Below the pieces are notes generated by a model. The model saw only the letters and a list, made by a program, of their open reading frames with translations. It made no database searches and was not told where the DNA came from. From Nostoc sp. FACHB-892 (lineage in GTDB: Bacteria > Cyanobacteriota > Cyanobacteriia > Cyanobacteriales > Nostocaceae), in the NCBI RefSeq assembly GCF_014698795.1, contig NZ_JACJTR010000005.1, forward strand, positions 62,001 through 126,000: a stretch of 64,000 nucleotides of DNA, in the 5' to 3' direction. The translations under genes were made by a program, and so were the position numbers. This document shows, piece after piece, positions 1 to 8,200 of the stretch (within the stretch, counting starts at the first letter, position 1; every line of letters begins with the position of its first letter).

Positions 1-540
1 AGCAATGACTGTGCCAATTTTAAATATTTAATTTTGGATTGCCAAAAAATTTCAATCCTACAATCTAATGAATTGGGCTTACAGGCAGAGAATTAATTTG
101 TAGAGAAACATCAAAAATATTATTGTTCCCAACCCCAGAAATACAGAGGCTATATTGAATAAATATGTAAAATATTATACCAATCTTTTAGTTGATATTG
201 CAAACAATATCTCCGACAGGCTACCCCTATGCCTTTTTTAGTTTTGCTAAGTATCTCACGTTTCTATTGATGCACAAAGTTAAGCTATTATGCTTTTAAA
301 TTACACAATAACTCATCAGGTTTGTTGACTGCTGACAGTTAACAGTCAACGGTCAGCAGTCAACACAGAAAAATGTGCAACTTAGATGGGCGATAGCTTA
401 GGGACTTCCAACTAAAAAAATATCCCACCGCGTTTAAGGCAGGGAAGCAGGGAGCAGGGGGAGAAACAGTCGTATTGAATCTAGAAATTGGGATAATTTA
501 TTTTTTGGAGTTCGCTTAGTTGTACATCAATAAAACCTCT
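1..540. other. intergenic region without a recognised gene
   Basis: No convincing coding sequence is seen here. The stretch holds a perfect 13-bp inverted repeat (arms 324-336 and 352-364), a G-rich run of GCAGGG/GGAG units at about 438-465, and one copy of an AT-rich dispersed motif at 487-512 that recurs near 2006 and 4851. It lies downstream of the minus-strand flavoprotein gene, so part of it may serve as that gene's 3' region. No clear GC stem followed by a T-tract was found for the terminator. Confidence 0.6.
324..364. repeat. inverted repeat, 13-bp perfect arms
   Basis: Arms GTTGACTGCTGAC (324-336) and GTCAGCAGTCAAC (352-364) are exact reverse complements around a 15-base loop that itself contains GTTAAC and GTCAAC words. 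Similar GTTAAC-rich sequence sits in the 98-bp repeats at 4919 and 9513, so this is probably a member of a dispersed palindromic repeat family. There is no T-tract, so it is not called a terminator. Confidence 0.75.
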
Positions 541-1917
541 TCACCTGTTCGGACAACCTGGCATATTATCTCCAAGCAGCAACCGTGCTAGGCTAGGTAA
601 TGCTTCACCATAAGTAGGATGGATATGAACCGATCGCTCTAACAACTGCCAAGTTGCTCCCGCTTCGATCAAATCCAGAAAAACATGCACTAGTTCAGCC
701 GTTTCGTAGCCCACCAGGGTGGCTCCCAAGATTTTGTCTGTGTCGCTGTCGATTACCATGCGATAAAACCCTAAATCATGTCCCCACTCGATCGCACGAG
801 CAATTTGGCTCATAGGTAATGTAACAGCACGCGCATTAATGCCATGCTTCTGAGCCTGTTCTAACGTCATCCCCACTCGCCCAACCTGAGGTTCTGTGTA
901 GATAGCATAGCCAAGGACGCGATCGCTGCGCGTGCGCTTTTCTCCACACAAAATTGCCTTCAAGCGGCGATAGTCCTCCCAGGACACGTGCGTAAATGCA
1001 GGCTGTTTGGCAGCATCTCCGATCGCATATACTCCCGAACAGGTCGTTTGAAATTGGTCGTTAATTTTGATAAACCCCTGCTCATCTAGCTCAATTCCAC
1101 TATTGGCTGCATTTAATGCACCTGTATTTGGTTTCCGTCCAATCACAACCAGCAACGCCTCTGCCTGGAGTTGCTCACCACTGCTCAATGTCAGTCTAAA
1201 CAGATCATTATCGTGTGCAACCTGATTTACATTCACCCCAAAGTGGAGCTTAATCCCATCTTCCTTTAATGCTTCTGCTAAGACCTTGCTGACATCAGCC
1301 TCTTCTCGATTAAGGACGCGATCGCCCCGGACAATTAAGTGGGTCTGACTGCCCAAACGCGCCAGTCCCTGCCCTAGTTCCAATCCAATATAGCCAGCCC
1401 CAATTACCAGTAACCGAGGTGGTAATGTTTTTAAGTCAAAGAAATTACGGTTGGTCAGGTAAGGAGTTCCTGCAAGACCTGGAATATCAGGAATCAGCGA
1501 TGACGTGCCCGTGTTAAGGATAACCATTGGAGCCTTAACCGTAACATCACCCCCTTTAACGGTACGTTCACCAACAAAGGAAGCTCCAGCACAAACGATT
1601 TTGACGCCAGCATCATCCAATCGCTTATGAATACCCTGGTTAAAGCTGTTACGGATTCCCCTTGTTCGCTCCATAACGGCGGGAAAATCAACCTGAACTT
1701 CCGTGTGGATGCCTAATTTCTTTGCTTGACGGGCACGCCCCGCTGCATGAGCTGCTGCCAAGAATGCTTTAGAAGGAGTGCAACCATAATTAATGCAACT
1801 GCCGCCCAAAGCATCCCGCTCAAACAAGACCACCTTGCGACCCGATGAAGCAAAATCAGCTGCCAGTGGAATGCCTCCTTGACCGCTCCCAATCACAATG
1901 ACGTCTGCTGTTTCCAT
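541..1917 (-). CDS. FAD-dependent pyridine nucleotide-disulfide oxidoreductase, mercuric-reductase-like
   Basis: This is a class I flavoprotein disulfide reductase, the fold of dihydrolipoamide dehydrogenase and mercuric reductase. The N-terminal GSGQGG is the FAD-binding dinucleotide motif. The redox-active disulfide is in GGSCINYGCTPSK (the two Cys near residues 41 and 46). GAGYIGLELG near residue 172 binds NAD(P)H, YAIGD is the second FAD motif, and HIHPTYGEALP near the end is the His-Glu active-site region of the partner subunit. It lacks the N-terminal heavy-metal domain and the C-terminal Cys-Cys pair of true MerA, so mercury reduction is doubtful; many cyanobacteria carry such a protein annotated as mercuric reductase. 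An AAGGAG ribosome site precedes tandem GTG (1920) and ATG (1917) codons, and ATG is preferred. Two dyad repeats in the upstream region may control it. Confidence 0.88.
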   Translation of the reverse strand: METADVIVIGSGQGGIPLAADFASSGRKVVLFERDALGGSCINYGCTPSKAFLAAAHAAGRARQAKKLGIHTEVQVDFPAVMERTRGIRNSFNQGIHKRLDDAGVKIVCAGASFVGERTVKGGDVTVKAPMVILNTGTSSLIPDIPGLAGTPYLTNRNFFDLKTLPPRLLVIGAGYIGLELGQGLARLGSQTHLIVRGDRVLNREEADVSKVLAEALKEDGIKLHFGVNVNQVAHDNDLFRLTLSSGEQLQAEALLVVIGRKPNTGALNAANSGIELDEQGFIKINDQFQTTCSGVYAIGDAAKQPAFTHVSWEDYRRLKAILCGEKRTRSDRVLGYAIYTEPQVGRVGMTLEQAQKHGINARAVTLPMSQIARAIEWGHDLGFYRMVIDSDTDKILGATLVGYETAELVHVFLDLIEAGATWQLLERSVHIHPTYGEALPSLARLLLGDNMPGCPNR

Positions 1918-2049
1918 CACTGTTAAACTCCTTGAGAATAGTTTGCTTTCATAACATTCTCATACTCCAGGTTAAAGACTTTTCACGAATTATTGCTTTT
2001 GATTTTTTGGATAATTATTTCTTGGAACGTCTCTAAATAGTCTTTTTTT

Positions 2050-2083
2050 GGCGTTCGCGTAGCGTGTCCTTTAGGACAACGTA
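2050..2083. repeat. short GC-rich palindromic repeat
   Basis: The sequence has GGCGTTCGCGTAGCG followed by GTCCTTTAGGAC, a perfect 12-bp palindrome. It is far more GC-rich than the surrounding DNA and resembles the short palindromic repeats scattered in Nostoc-type genomes. Others of this style lie at 12863, 34811 and inside several genes of this window. Confidence 0.6.
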
Positions 2084-2121
2084 TTGTTTGTAGATTAGGC
2101 TTTTTGACTAACTCACAGCTT

Positions 2122-2185
2122 AATGTCATGAAACTTTAACATTATTGCCATCCTAAAACATATAATGTTATGAAACTATGACATT
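2122..2185. promoter_or_regulatory. two tandem dyads, candidate operator
   Basis: Two 22-bp elements at 2122-2143 and 2164-2185 share the layout AATGT(C/T)AT, a GAAACT spacer, then (T/A)T(A/G)ACATT, so each is an imperfect inverted repeat. Their starts are 42 bp apart, about four helical turns, so bound proteins would lie on the same DNA face. A related half-site, on the opposite strand, lies near 1947-1958 next to the flavoprotein start. The cognate regulator is not identifiable from the window. Confidence 0.45.
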
Positions 2186-2497
2186 CTGATCCCAGAAAAG
2201 CTTATAAATTCGTAATACAGGCAAAAAAGCTGTGGAAACCCCTTGATCCCTACATATGCTTAGTGGTTAATATTGACTTAACAAATAGGACTTCCTCGAT
2301 CCCAAAGAAATGCTGATTTTGGCATAACTAAGGAATTGATTGGAAGTGACCCCAATTTAAAAACAGATTAAAAAACTTAAAACTGGGCAAAACCAGGAGT
2401 CAGGAATAAGAAATTCATCTGGAGTGGATGAGATTTTACATAGCATTCTTTAACCAGGGGAAATCATTTACCGCTTAAACTACTGGAGGCCAAAATA

Positions 2498-3760
2498 ATG
2501 GCAAAAGAACGCCCGCCCCTAGAGGAGATGACCTTACGTCAACTACGCAAAGTTGCTAGCGAATATAGCATCTCTCGCTATAGCCGAATGCGTAAATCAC
2601 AATTACTGGCATCAATTCAAGAAGTCCAGCGCAATAAAATTTCGCTCAGTCCATCTCGTTCATTGGAGGCACAGGAAACCGTGGAAGCTGCAAAGTTTGA
2701 ATTAGGTCAGGAAGATCGCACTGGTGGATCTTTAGCTGATGTTGATGAAGGACTGGCAGATTTACCCTCTGGCTATGGTGAAAGCCGGATTGTTCTCTTA
2801 CCACGCGACCCTCAGTGGGCTTACACTTACTGGGATATTCCCAATGATCACAAAGAGGAACTGCGTCGGCAAGGGGGACAACAACTTGCACTACGGATTT
2901 ATGATGTCACCGACATAAATATCGAATTCCAAAGCCCCCACAGCATTCAAGAATATCCTGCTGATGAACTAGCTAGAGAATGGTATTTACCAGTTCCAGT
3001 TAGCGATCGCGATTATGTGATTGATATCGGCTATCGTGCTGCTGATGGCCGCTGGTTGGTACTAGCTCGTTCTGCGAGAGTACACATTCCTCCCGTTTAT
3101 CCTTCTGACTGGATAGAAGATGTCTTCATCACTGTCAACTTTGAAGAAGATTTGCGTGGTAAGACTCAGTACGAACTAGTTCCACCTGCTAAGAAGGTTG
3201 CAGCAACCGCCAATGGCAATGCTGGTAATGCTGTGAATGGCAACCCCATCTACGACCAAATCTTTGGTTTAGCCGAATCTGCCGAATCACTACGGGTTGC
3301 TGGTTCTATTTTCGGTTCCCAGCATCAAGTACCAAGTTCAGCGCGTCCTGAACAAGCTATTAGCTCCTACGTTTTCCCATCTGGTGTTGGTATGTGGGCC
3401 GCTCCTACCGTGTCAGGCTTAACTGCTTCCGGTGCAGGAATGTCAGGTGTTGGCTTCTCGGCTTCCGCCGTACCAATGCGTCCGCGCCAGTTCTGGTTAA
3501 TTGCCGATGCTGAGTTGATAGTCTACGGTGCAACCGAACCCGATGCTACCGTAACCATTGGCGGTCGTCCAATTCAGCTAAATCCAGATGGAACCTTCCG
3601 CTTCCAGATGTCCTTCCAGGATGGTTTAATTGACTATCCGATTTTGGCTGTAGCTGCTGATGGTGAGCAAACCCGGTCAATTCAGATGAAATTTAATCGT
3701 GAGACACCATCCCGAAATACCAACACCAAAGAAGAAGCTGTTTTAGAATGGTTCTCTTAA
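2498..3760 (+). CDS. DUF4912 domain-containing protein
   Basis: This 420-residue soluble protein has no signal peptide or membrane segment. The first 45 residues (MTLRQLRKVASEYSISRYS, then RKSQLL) resemble the SAP/Rho-N-like helical extension of transcription factor Rho, which may bind nucleic acid. Residues about 90-215 are the DUF4912 domain, with YTYWDIP, LRIYDVTD and WYLPVPVSDRDYVIDIGY. A Gly/Ala/Ser-rich, low-complexity stretch follows (230-330), and the C-terminus repeats a beta-rich motif (WLIADAELIVYGATEPDATV). The biochemical function of the family is unknown. GGAGG sits 10 bases upstream of the ATG. A clear hairpin terminator follows the gene. Confidence 0.88.
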   Translation: MAKERPPLEEMTLRQLRKVASEYSISRYSRMRKSQLLASIQEVQRNKISLSPSRSLEAQETVEAAKFELGQEDRTGGSLADVDEGLADLPSGYGESRIVLLPRDPQWAYTYWDIPNDHKEELRRQGGQQLALRIYDVTDINIEFQSPHSIQEYPADELAREWYLPVPVSDRDYVIDIGYRAADGRWLVLARSARVHIPPVYPSDWIEDVFITVNFEEDLRGKTQYELVPPAKKVAATANGNAGNAVNGNPIYDQIFGLAESAESLRVAGSIFGSQHQVPSSARPEQAISSYVFPSGVGMWAAPTVSGLTASGAGMSGVGFSASAVPMRPRQFWLIADAELIVYGATEPDATVTIGGRPIQLNPDGTFRFQMSFQDGLIDYPILAVAADGEQTRSIQMKFNRETPSRNTNTKEEAVLEWFS

Positions 3761-3806
3761 GTTTTGGTTATTAGATTAACCCCAGACTGAAATTTTAAAT
3801 TATTCC

Positions 3807-3837
3807 CCGCTATAGTAATTCTGTAGCGGTTTTTTTT
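3807..3837 (+). terminator. intrinsic terminator of the DUF4912 gene
   Basis: Stem arms CCGCTA (3807-3812) and TAGCGG (3824-3829) enclose an 11-base loop and are followed directly by eight T residues (3830-3837). It lies 47 bases after the DUF4912 stop codon and only 7 bases before the ATG of the next gene. Confidence 0.82.
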
Positions 3838-3844
3838 GCATTAT

Positions 3845-4771
3845 ATGTCTCTGAAAAAATTATTTATGTTATTTATCTTGATAATTGGTGCAGGCTTATT
3901 ATCAGGTTGTCAAGAGATTGAAGCAAATTCAGCCCCAAAAGCATCTAAAACTTGCCCTGGTAAAGATCCTAAGTTCAGCATTGATTTTTTTAAAACCACT
4001 AATCAAGGTAAAAAGAATCAAAAAGGTATTAACAATGTGATTATTTTTAATCCCAAATCAGCAGAATTAGATTTCAAAGTTAATGTTGGTTTATCTCATA
4101 AACTCTACGCTAAAGATGCTAGGGGGAAACTGCGTAAAGAATATGTACCAAAACAGTTTCGTGAACTCATTGGCGATGAGAATGCCAAATTAAATGGACA
4201 GTTACCCATTGCGGCGATTAATGCCGACTATATAGGTACTGATGATAAACCACAAGGCTTAAATATTTCTCGTGGTGTCGAGTATTCAGGAGCGTTTAAA
4301 AATAAACGTTCTTCTTTTGGTATATCAGGAGGTACACCTAAGCAGCGACAGGCTACTATCCAGGCTGGTAGAAGAAAAAGCAATATTCTAAATTACAATT
4401 TAGTGGGTGGTAATGGCAGATTCTATCGTCAGGGTAAATTTAAAGATATCTGTAGAGATTTAGGAGAATTTGCTTGTAGAAATGCTACGAATCGTTCTCT
4501 GGCAGCCATCACTAATCAAGGCTATGTAATTTTATTGGTTAATGATTTGAAAGCTAATTCAGATATTGAATTATCGCAAATTAATCAAGAATTACTGCCA
4601 GATATGTTTGATAATGTCCTAGAAGGCATTGCTAGCAATAACTGTTTAGGTAAGATTCAAGAAGGAATTTTATTTGATGGAGGTATGTCTCCAGGATTAT
4701 ATTATAACCAGAAAACTTATGTAGAAAATTTTGGGCCAATAGGTTCAGTTTTTTTGATTTACAGAAAATAA
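3845..4771 (+). CDS. phosphodiester glycosidase family lipoprotein (NAGPA-like domain)
   Basis: The 308-residue product begins MSLKKLF followed by a hydrophobic stretch and LLSGC, a lipoprotein signal with the lipidated Cys near residue 22. It is therefore expected to be exported and membrane-anchored. The body matches the NAGPA/phosphodiester glycosidase fold: AAINADYIG near residue 125, QGLNISRG, SLAAITNQG, and FDGGMSPGLYYN near the C-terminus. Characterised members remove N-acetylglucosamine from phosphodiester links, but the substrate here is unknown. The upstream TTG at 3836 would overlap the T-tract of the preceding terminator, so ATG 3845 is chosen. No Shine-Dalgarno sequence is seen in front of it. 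Confidence 0.8.
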   Translation: MSLKKLFMLFILIIGAGLLSGCQEIEANSAPKASKTCPGKDPKFSIDFFKTTNQGKKNQKGINNVIIFNPKSAELDFKVNVGLSHKLYAKDARGKLRKEYVPKQFRELIGDENAKLNGQLPIAAINADYIGTDDKPQGLNISRGVEYSGAFKNKRSSFGISGGTPKQRQATIQAGRRKSNILNYNLVGGNGRFYRQGKFKDICRDLGEFACRNATNRSLAAITNQGYVILLVNDLKANSDIELSQINQELLPDMFDNVLEGIASNNCLGKIQEGILFDGGMSPGLYYNQKTYVENFGPIGSVFLIYRK

Positions 4772-4850
4772 AATAGGGCAAAATGCCTACTTGTAGCAAA
4801 GCAACCTAGTATTGGCAAACTAGTTCGTGCTTTGTCATAGTAAAGTTCAC

Positions 4851-4877
4851 AAATTGGATAATTTATTTTTTGGAATT
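4851..4877. repeat. AT-rich dispersed motif, copy 3
   Basis: The core GGATAATTTATTTTTTGGA is shared exactly with the copy at 487-512 and approximately with 2006-2030 (GGATAATTATTTCTTGGA). All three copies are intergenic, and the one at 487 is also followed by a similar CTTAGT word. Its role is unknown. Confidence 0.5.
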
Positions 4878-4918
4878 ACCTTAGTAGCTTGGAATATTGA
4901 TGAAGGTGACAATAAGCT

Positions 4919-5016
4919 GTTACGCATTTAACTTGAACATTTACATGAAGGCTGATGACTGATAACCGTTAACAGTTAACAGTTAACGACCGTAAAGAGT
5001 GTTTATACAATTTAGG
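4919..5016. repeat. 98-bp direct repeat, left copy
   Basis: It begins GTTACGCATTTAACTTGAA and ends GTGTTTATACAATTTAGG. The copy at 9513-9610 has the same length and direction with about 8 mismatches. The centre is rich in GTTAAC words and varies most between copies. The two copies bracket the histidine kinase gene. Confidence 0.85.
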
Positions 5017-5225
5017 CGCACATCAGCTTAGAAAATCGTCAAAACAGGAACTTGCGCCTAAAATAGGATCTTTAATACAATGCTTTGAAAAGTAACGGTA
5101 AAGTTGGTATTTCATGCTGTATATGCCCTTGAACATCTTCTAAAATGACTGTATAGGGCGTAAGTTTCAGATTTAGAAGGGATTTTGACCAACAGACAAC
5201 CACAGTTGTAGGCTTTAACCGACGC

Positions 5226-8200
5226 ATGACCAATCGAGAGGAATCATTGAAAAACGAGTTGACGTCAGCAAGCAACGCCGACGTAAATTTCCTTCTCGGT
5301 GGGGGTGAAATGGGGGCTAGGATGCGAGAACAGGACTGGTCAAAAACATCCCTTGGCCCAACACAGCAGTGGCCACAGAGTTTGAAGACTGCTGTGCGGA
5401 TTATGCTGACTTGCCGTCAACCCATGTTTGTCTGGTGGGGCGAGGAACTGATTAACCTTTACAATGACGCTTACAAGGCTATTATTGGCGGCAAACATCC
5501 AGAAGCACTTGGGCAGCCAGCTTCCTATGTGTGGCGGGAAATATGGGATCAGGTTGGGCCTAGAGCAGAATCAGCGATGCTGAAGAACGAGGGCACTTAC
5601 GACGAAGCGCTGCTGCTAATTATGGAGCGCTTTGGCTACCCGGAGGAAACCTATTACACTTTTTCATATAGCCCAGTTCCTAACGATCAGGGCGACACAG
5701 GTGGGATTATCTGCGCCAATACAGATGACACACAGCGCATCATTGGTGAACGTCAGTTGGCACTTTTGCGCGAACTAGCGGCTAGGACGGCAGACGCACG
5801 GACATTCGATCAAGCTTGTACAGTGAGTGCGAGTTGTCTGGAGAGCAACCCTTATGACCTGCCTTTCGCCATGATTTATCTGGTTGAGCCAGATCAGCAG
5901 CAAGTTTTTTTGGCTGGAACGTGCCGCATCGCGCAAAACCATCTAGCAGTTCCTCAAACAGTGGCTCTCGATTCTGATTGCGTTTGGCCTTTTGCAGAAG
6001 TGATCAGAACGCATCAGGCAAAACTAATTTCCGATTTGGGAGCGTCTTTTAGTAGCTTACCTTGTGGTGTTTGGCAGCGATCGCCCCATCAAGTGATCGC
6101 TGTGCCAATTGCACCATCCGGTCAGACGGGAAAATCTGGTATATTAATTGCTGGTTTAAATCCCTTTAGGCTATTCGACGATAATTATCGAGGATTCATC
6201 GATTTAGTTGCAGCTCAAATTGCAGCTAGCATCGCTAACGCCCAAGCTTACGAGGAAGAACGCAAACGCGCCCAAGCCTTGGCAGAAATTGATCGCGCTA
6301 AAACAGTCTTTTTCAGCAACGTCAGCCACGAGTTCCGTACCCCACTTACCCTAATGTTGGGGCCATTAGAGGAAACCATAGCCAATTGTGCCAACCTGCT
6401 TCCAGCCAACGAACGAGAGCAGTTAGAAATGGTGCAACGCAATGGACTTCGCCTGCTGAAACTGGTCAACAGCCTGCTAGACTTCTCGCGCATTGAAGCC
6501 GGACGGGTTCAAGCTTCATACGAACCCACAAACCTTGCCACCTTCACCGCAGAATTAGCTAGTGTATTTCGTTCAACGGTAGAACGGGCAGGGATGCAGT
6601 TATCAGTTAATTGCCCTTCTCTTCCAGCACCAGTGTATGTAGATCGAGAGATGTGGGAAAAAATTGTTCTTAACCTGCTCTCAAATGCATTCAAGTTTAC
6701 AATGGCAGGAGAAATTACAGTCAGCTTGCAGTGGGCAAATGACCATATTGAGTTCGCAGTAAAAGATACGGGAATTGGTATCCCAGCAGAAGAGATTCCG
6801 CACCTTTTTGAACGATTCCACCGCGTCAAAGGGTCGCAAGGACGAACTTTTGAAGGGTCAGGAATTGGATTGTCGCTGGTGCAAGAATTGGTGCAAATGC
6901 ATGGTGGAACAGTCCAAGTGACCAGTATTTTAGGAGCAGGCAGTTGCTTTACTGTATCAATTCCAACAGGATCTGCTCATTTGTCTCCAGACCGGATTAG
7001 CGCCCCTCGAACCTTAGCTTCAACCGCATTAGGTGCAACACCCTATTTAGAAGAAGCCCTGCGTTGGCTACCCGAAGAGAGCAGGGGAAGCAGGGGGAGA
7101 AGAGAAGCAGGGGGAGAAGAAATTGTTCAAGAAGACTACACACATAACATAAATTCTTCCCCTGCCTCCCCTGCCCCCTCTACTCCCCGGATTCTCCTGG
7201 CTGACGACAATGCAGATATGCGCGATTACGTCAAGCGGCTCTTAAGTCAACAGTATGAGGTGGAATCAGTGCCGGACGGTTTAGCTGCTTTGGATTCTGC
7301 TCGTGGGCGTGTCCCAGACTTGGTACTGACGGACGTAATGATGCCTGGATTAGATGGCTTTGGCTTGCTGCAAGAATTACGAGCTGATCCGCAGACGAGA
7401 AAAGTTCCAATCATCCTGTTGTCGGCACGGGCAGGGGAAGAGGCACGGGTGGAAGGGTTAGAAGCGGGAGCCGATGATTACTTAATTAAACCGTTCTCTG
7501 CCCGTGAATTATTGGCGCGGGTAGAGGCAGCTCTAAAAATGGCTCGTCTCCGCCAGGAGGCAATGCAACGGGAGCAAGGGTTACGGATTGAAGCTGAGGT
7601 CGCAAAAACCCATTTAGAGACTGTCTTAGCTGGCATCCAAGACCAGTTCTATGTGTTGGATCAAGAGTGGCGTTATACCTTTGTCAATGGCCAGGTAGCA
7701 GAAGTTGTTGGCATCCAAAAAGAAGAGTTGCTAGGTAAGATCATTTGGGAAGTGTTTCCAGATGTGTTCAAAAGCGAGTTTTATAATCAGGTTCAGCAGG
7801 CATTCGCACAACAAACCGTTGTTCAGTTTGAATTCTTTTATTCTGCTTGGCAGCGCTGGTTTGAGAATCGTGTCTACCCCAATGCTTTTGGAGTAAGCAT
7901 TTTTGTTACAGACATCAGCGATCGCAAACAAGCAGAGAAAGCACTTCGTGAAAGCGAAGAGCAGTTCCGCAACATGGCTGACAATGCCCCCTTCATGGTT
8001 TGGGTAACTGATACAAATAGCTACTGCACCTATCTCAGCAAAAGCTGGTACGAGTTTACGGGCGAGAGCGAGGAAATGGGTGTGGGATTTGGCTGGTTGA
8101 ACGCCGTGCATCCAGAGGATTACAATGAAGCTAAGAGTATTTTCCTGGAAGCTAACAGGCGTTACGAGGATTTCCGTATCGAGTACCGCTTGCGACGCAA

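Larger units (their letters stand above)
1918..2497. other. divergent intergenic region, regulatory
   Basis: This separates the minus-strand flavoprotein gene from the plus-strand DUF4912 gene. It holds two similar 22-bp dyads (2122-2143 and 2164-2185), a related half-site near 1947-1958, an AT-rich dispersed motif at 2006-2030, and a GC-rich short repeat at 2050-2083. No small gene was recognised. The DUF4912 ribosome site (GGAGG near 2483) closes the region. Confidence 0.6.
4772..5225. other. intergenic region before the histidine kinase
   Basis: No gene is supported. The stretch contains an AT-rich dispersed motif (4851-4877) and the first copy of a 98-bp direct repeat (4919-5016). No clear promoter box or ribosome site precedes the kinase ATG at 5226. 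Confidence 0.6.

Noticed and set aside
324-364. Intrinsic terminator of the flavoprotein gene
   Set aside because: The hairpin is strong but has no T-tract on either strand and lies about 180 bp past the stop codon.
541-1917. Calling the flavoprotein a true mercuric reductase (merA)
   Set aside because: There is no N-terminal metal-binding domain, no C-terminal Cys pair and no other mer gene nearby.
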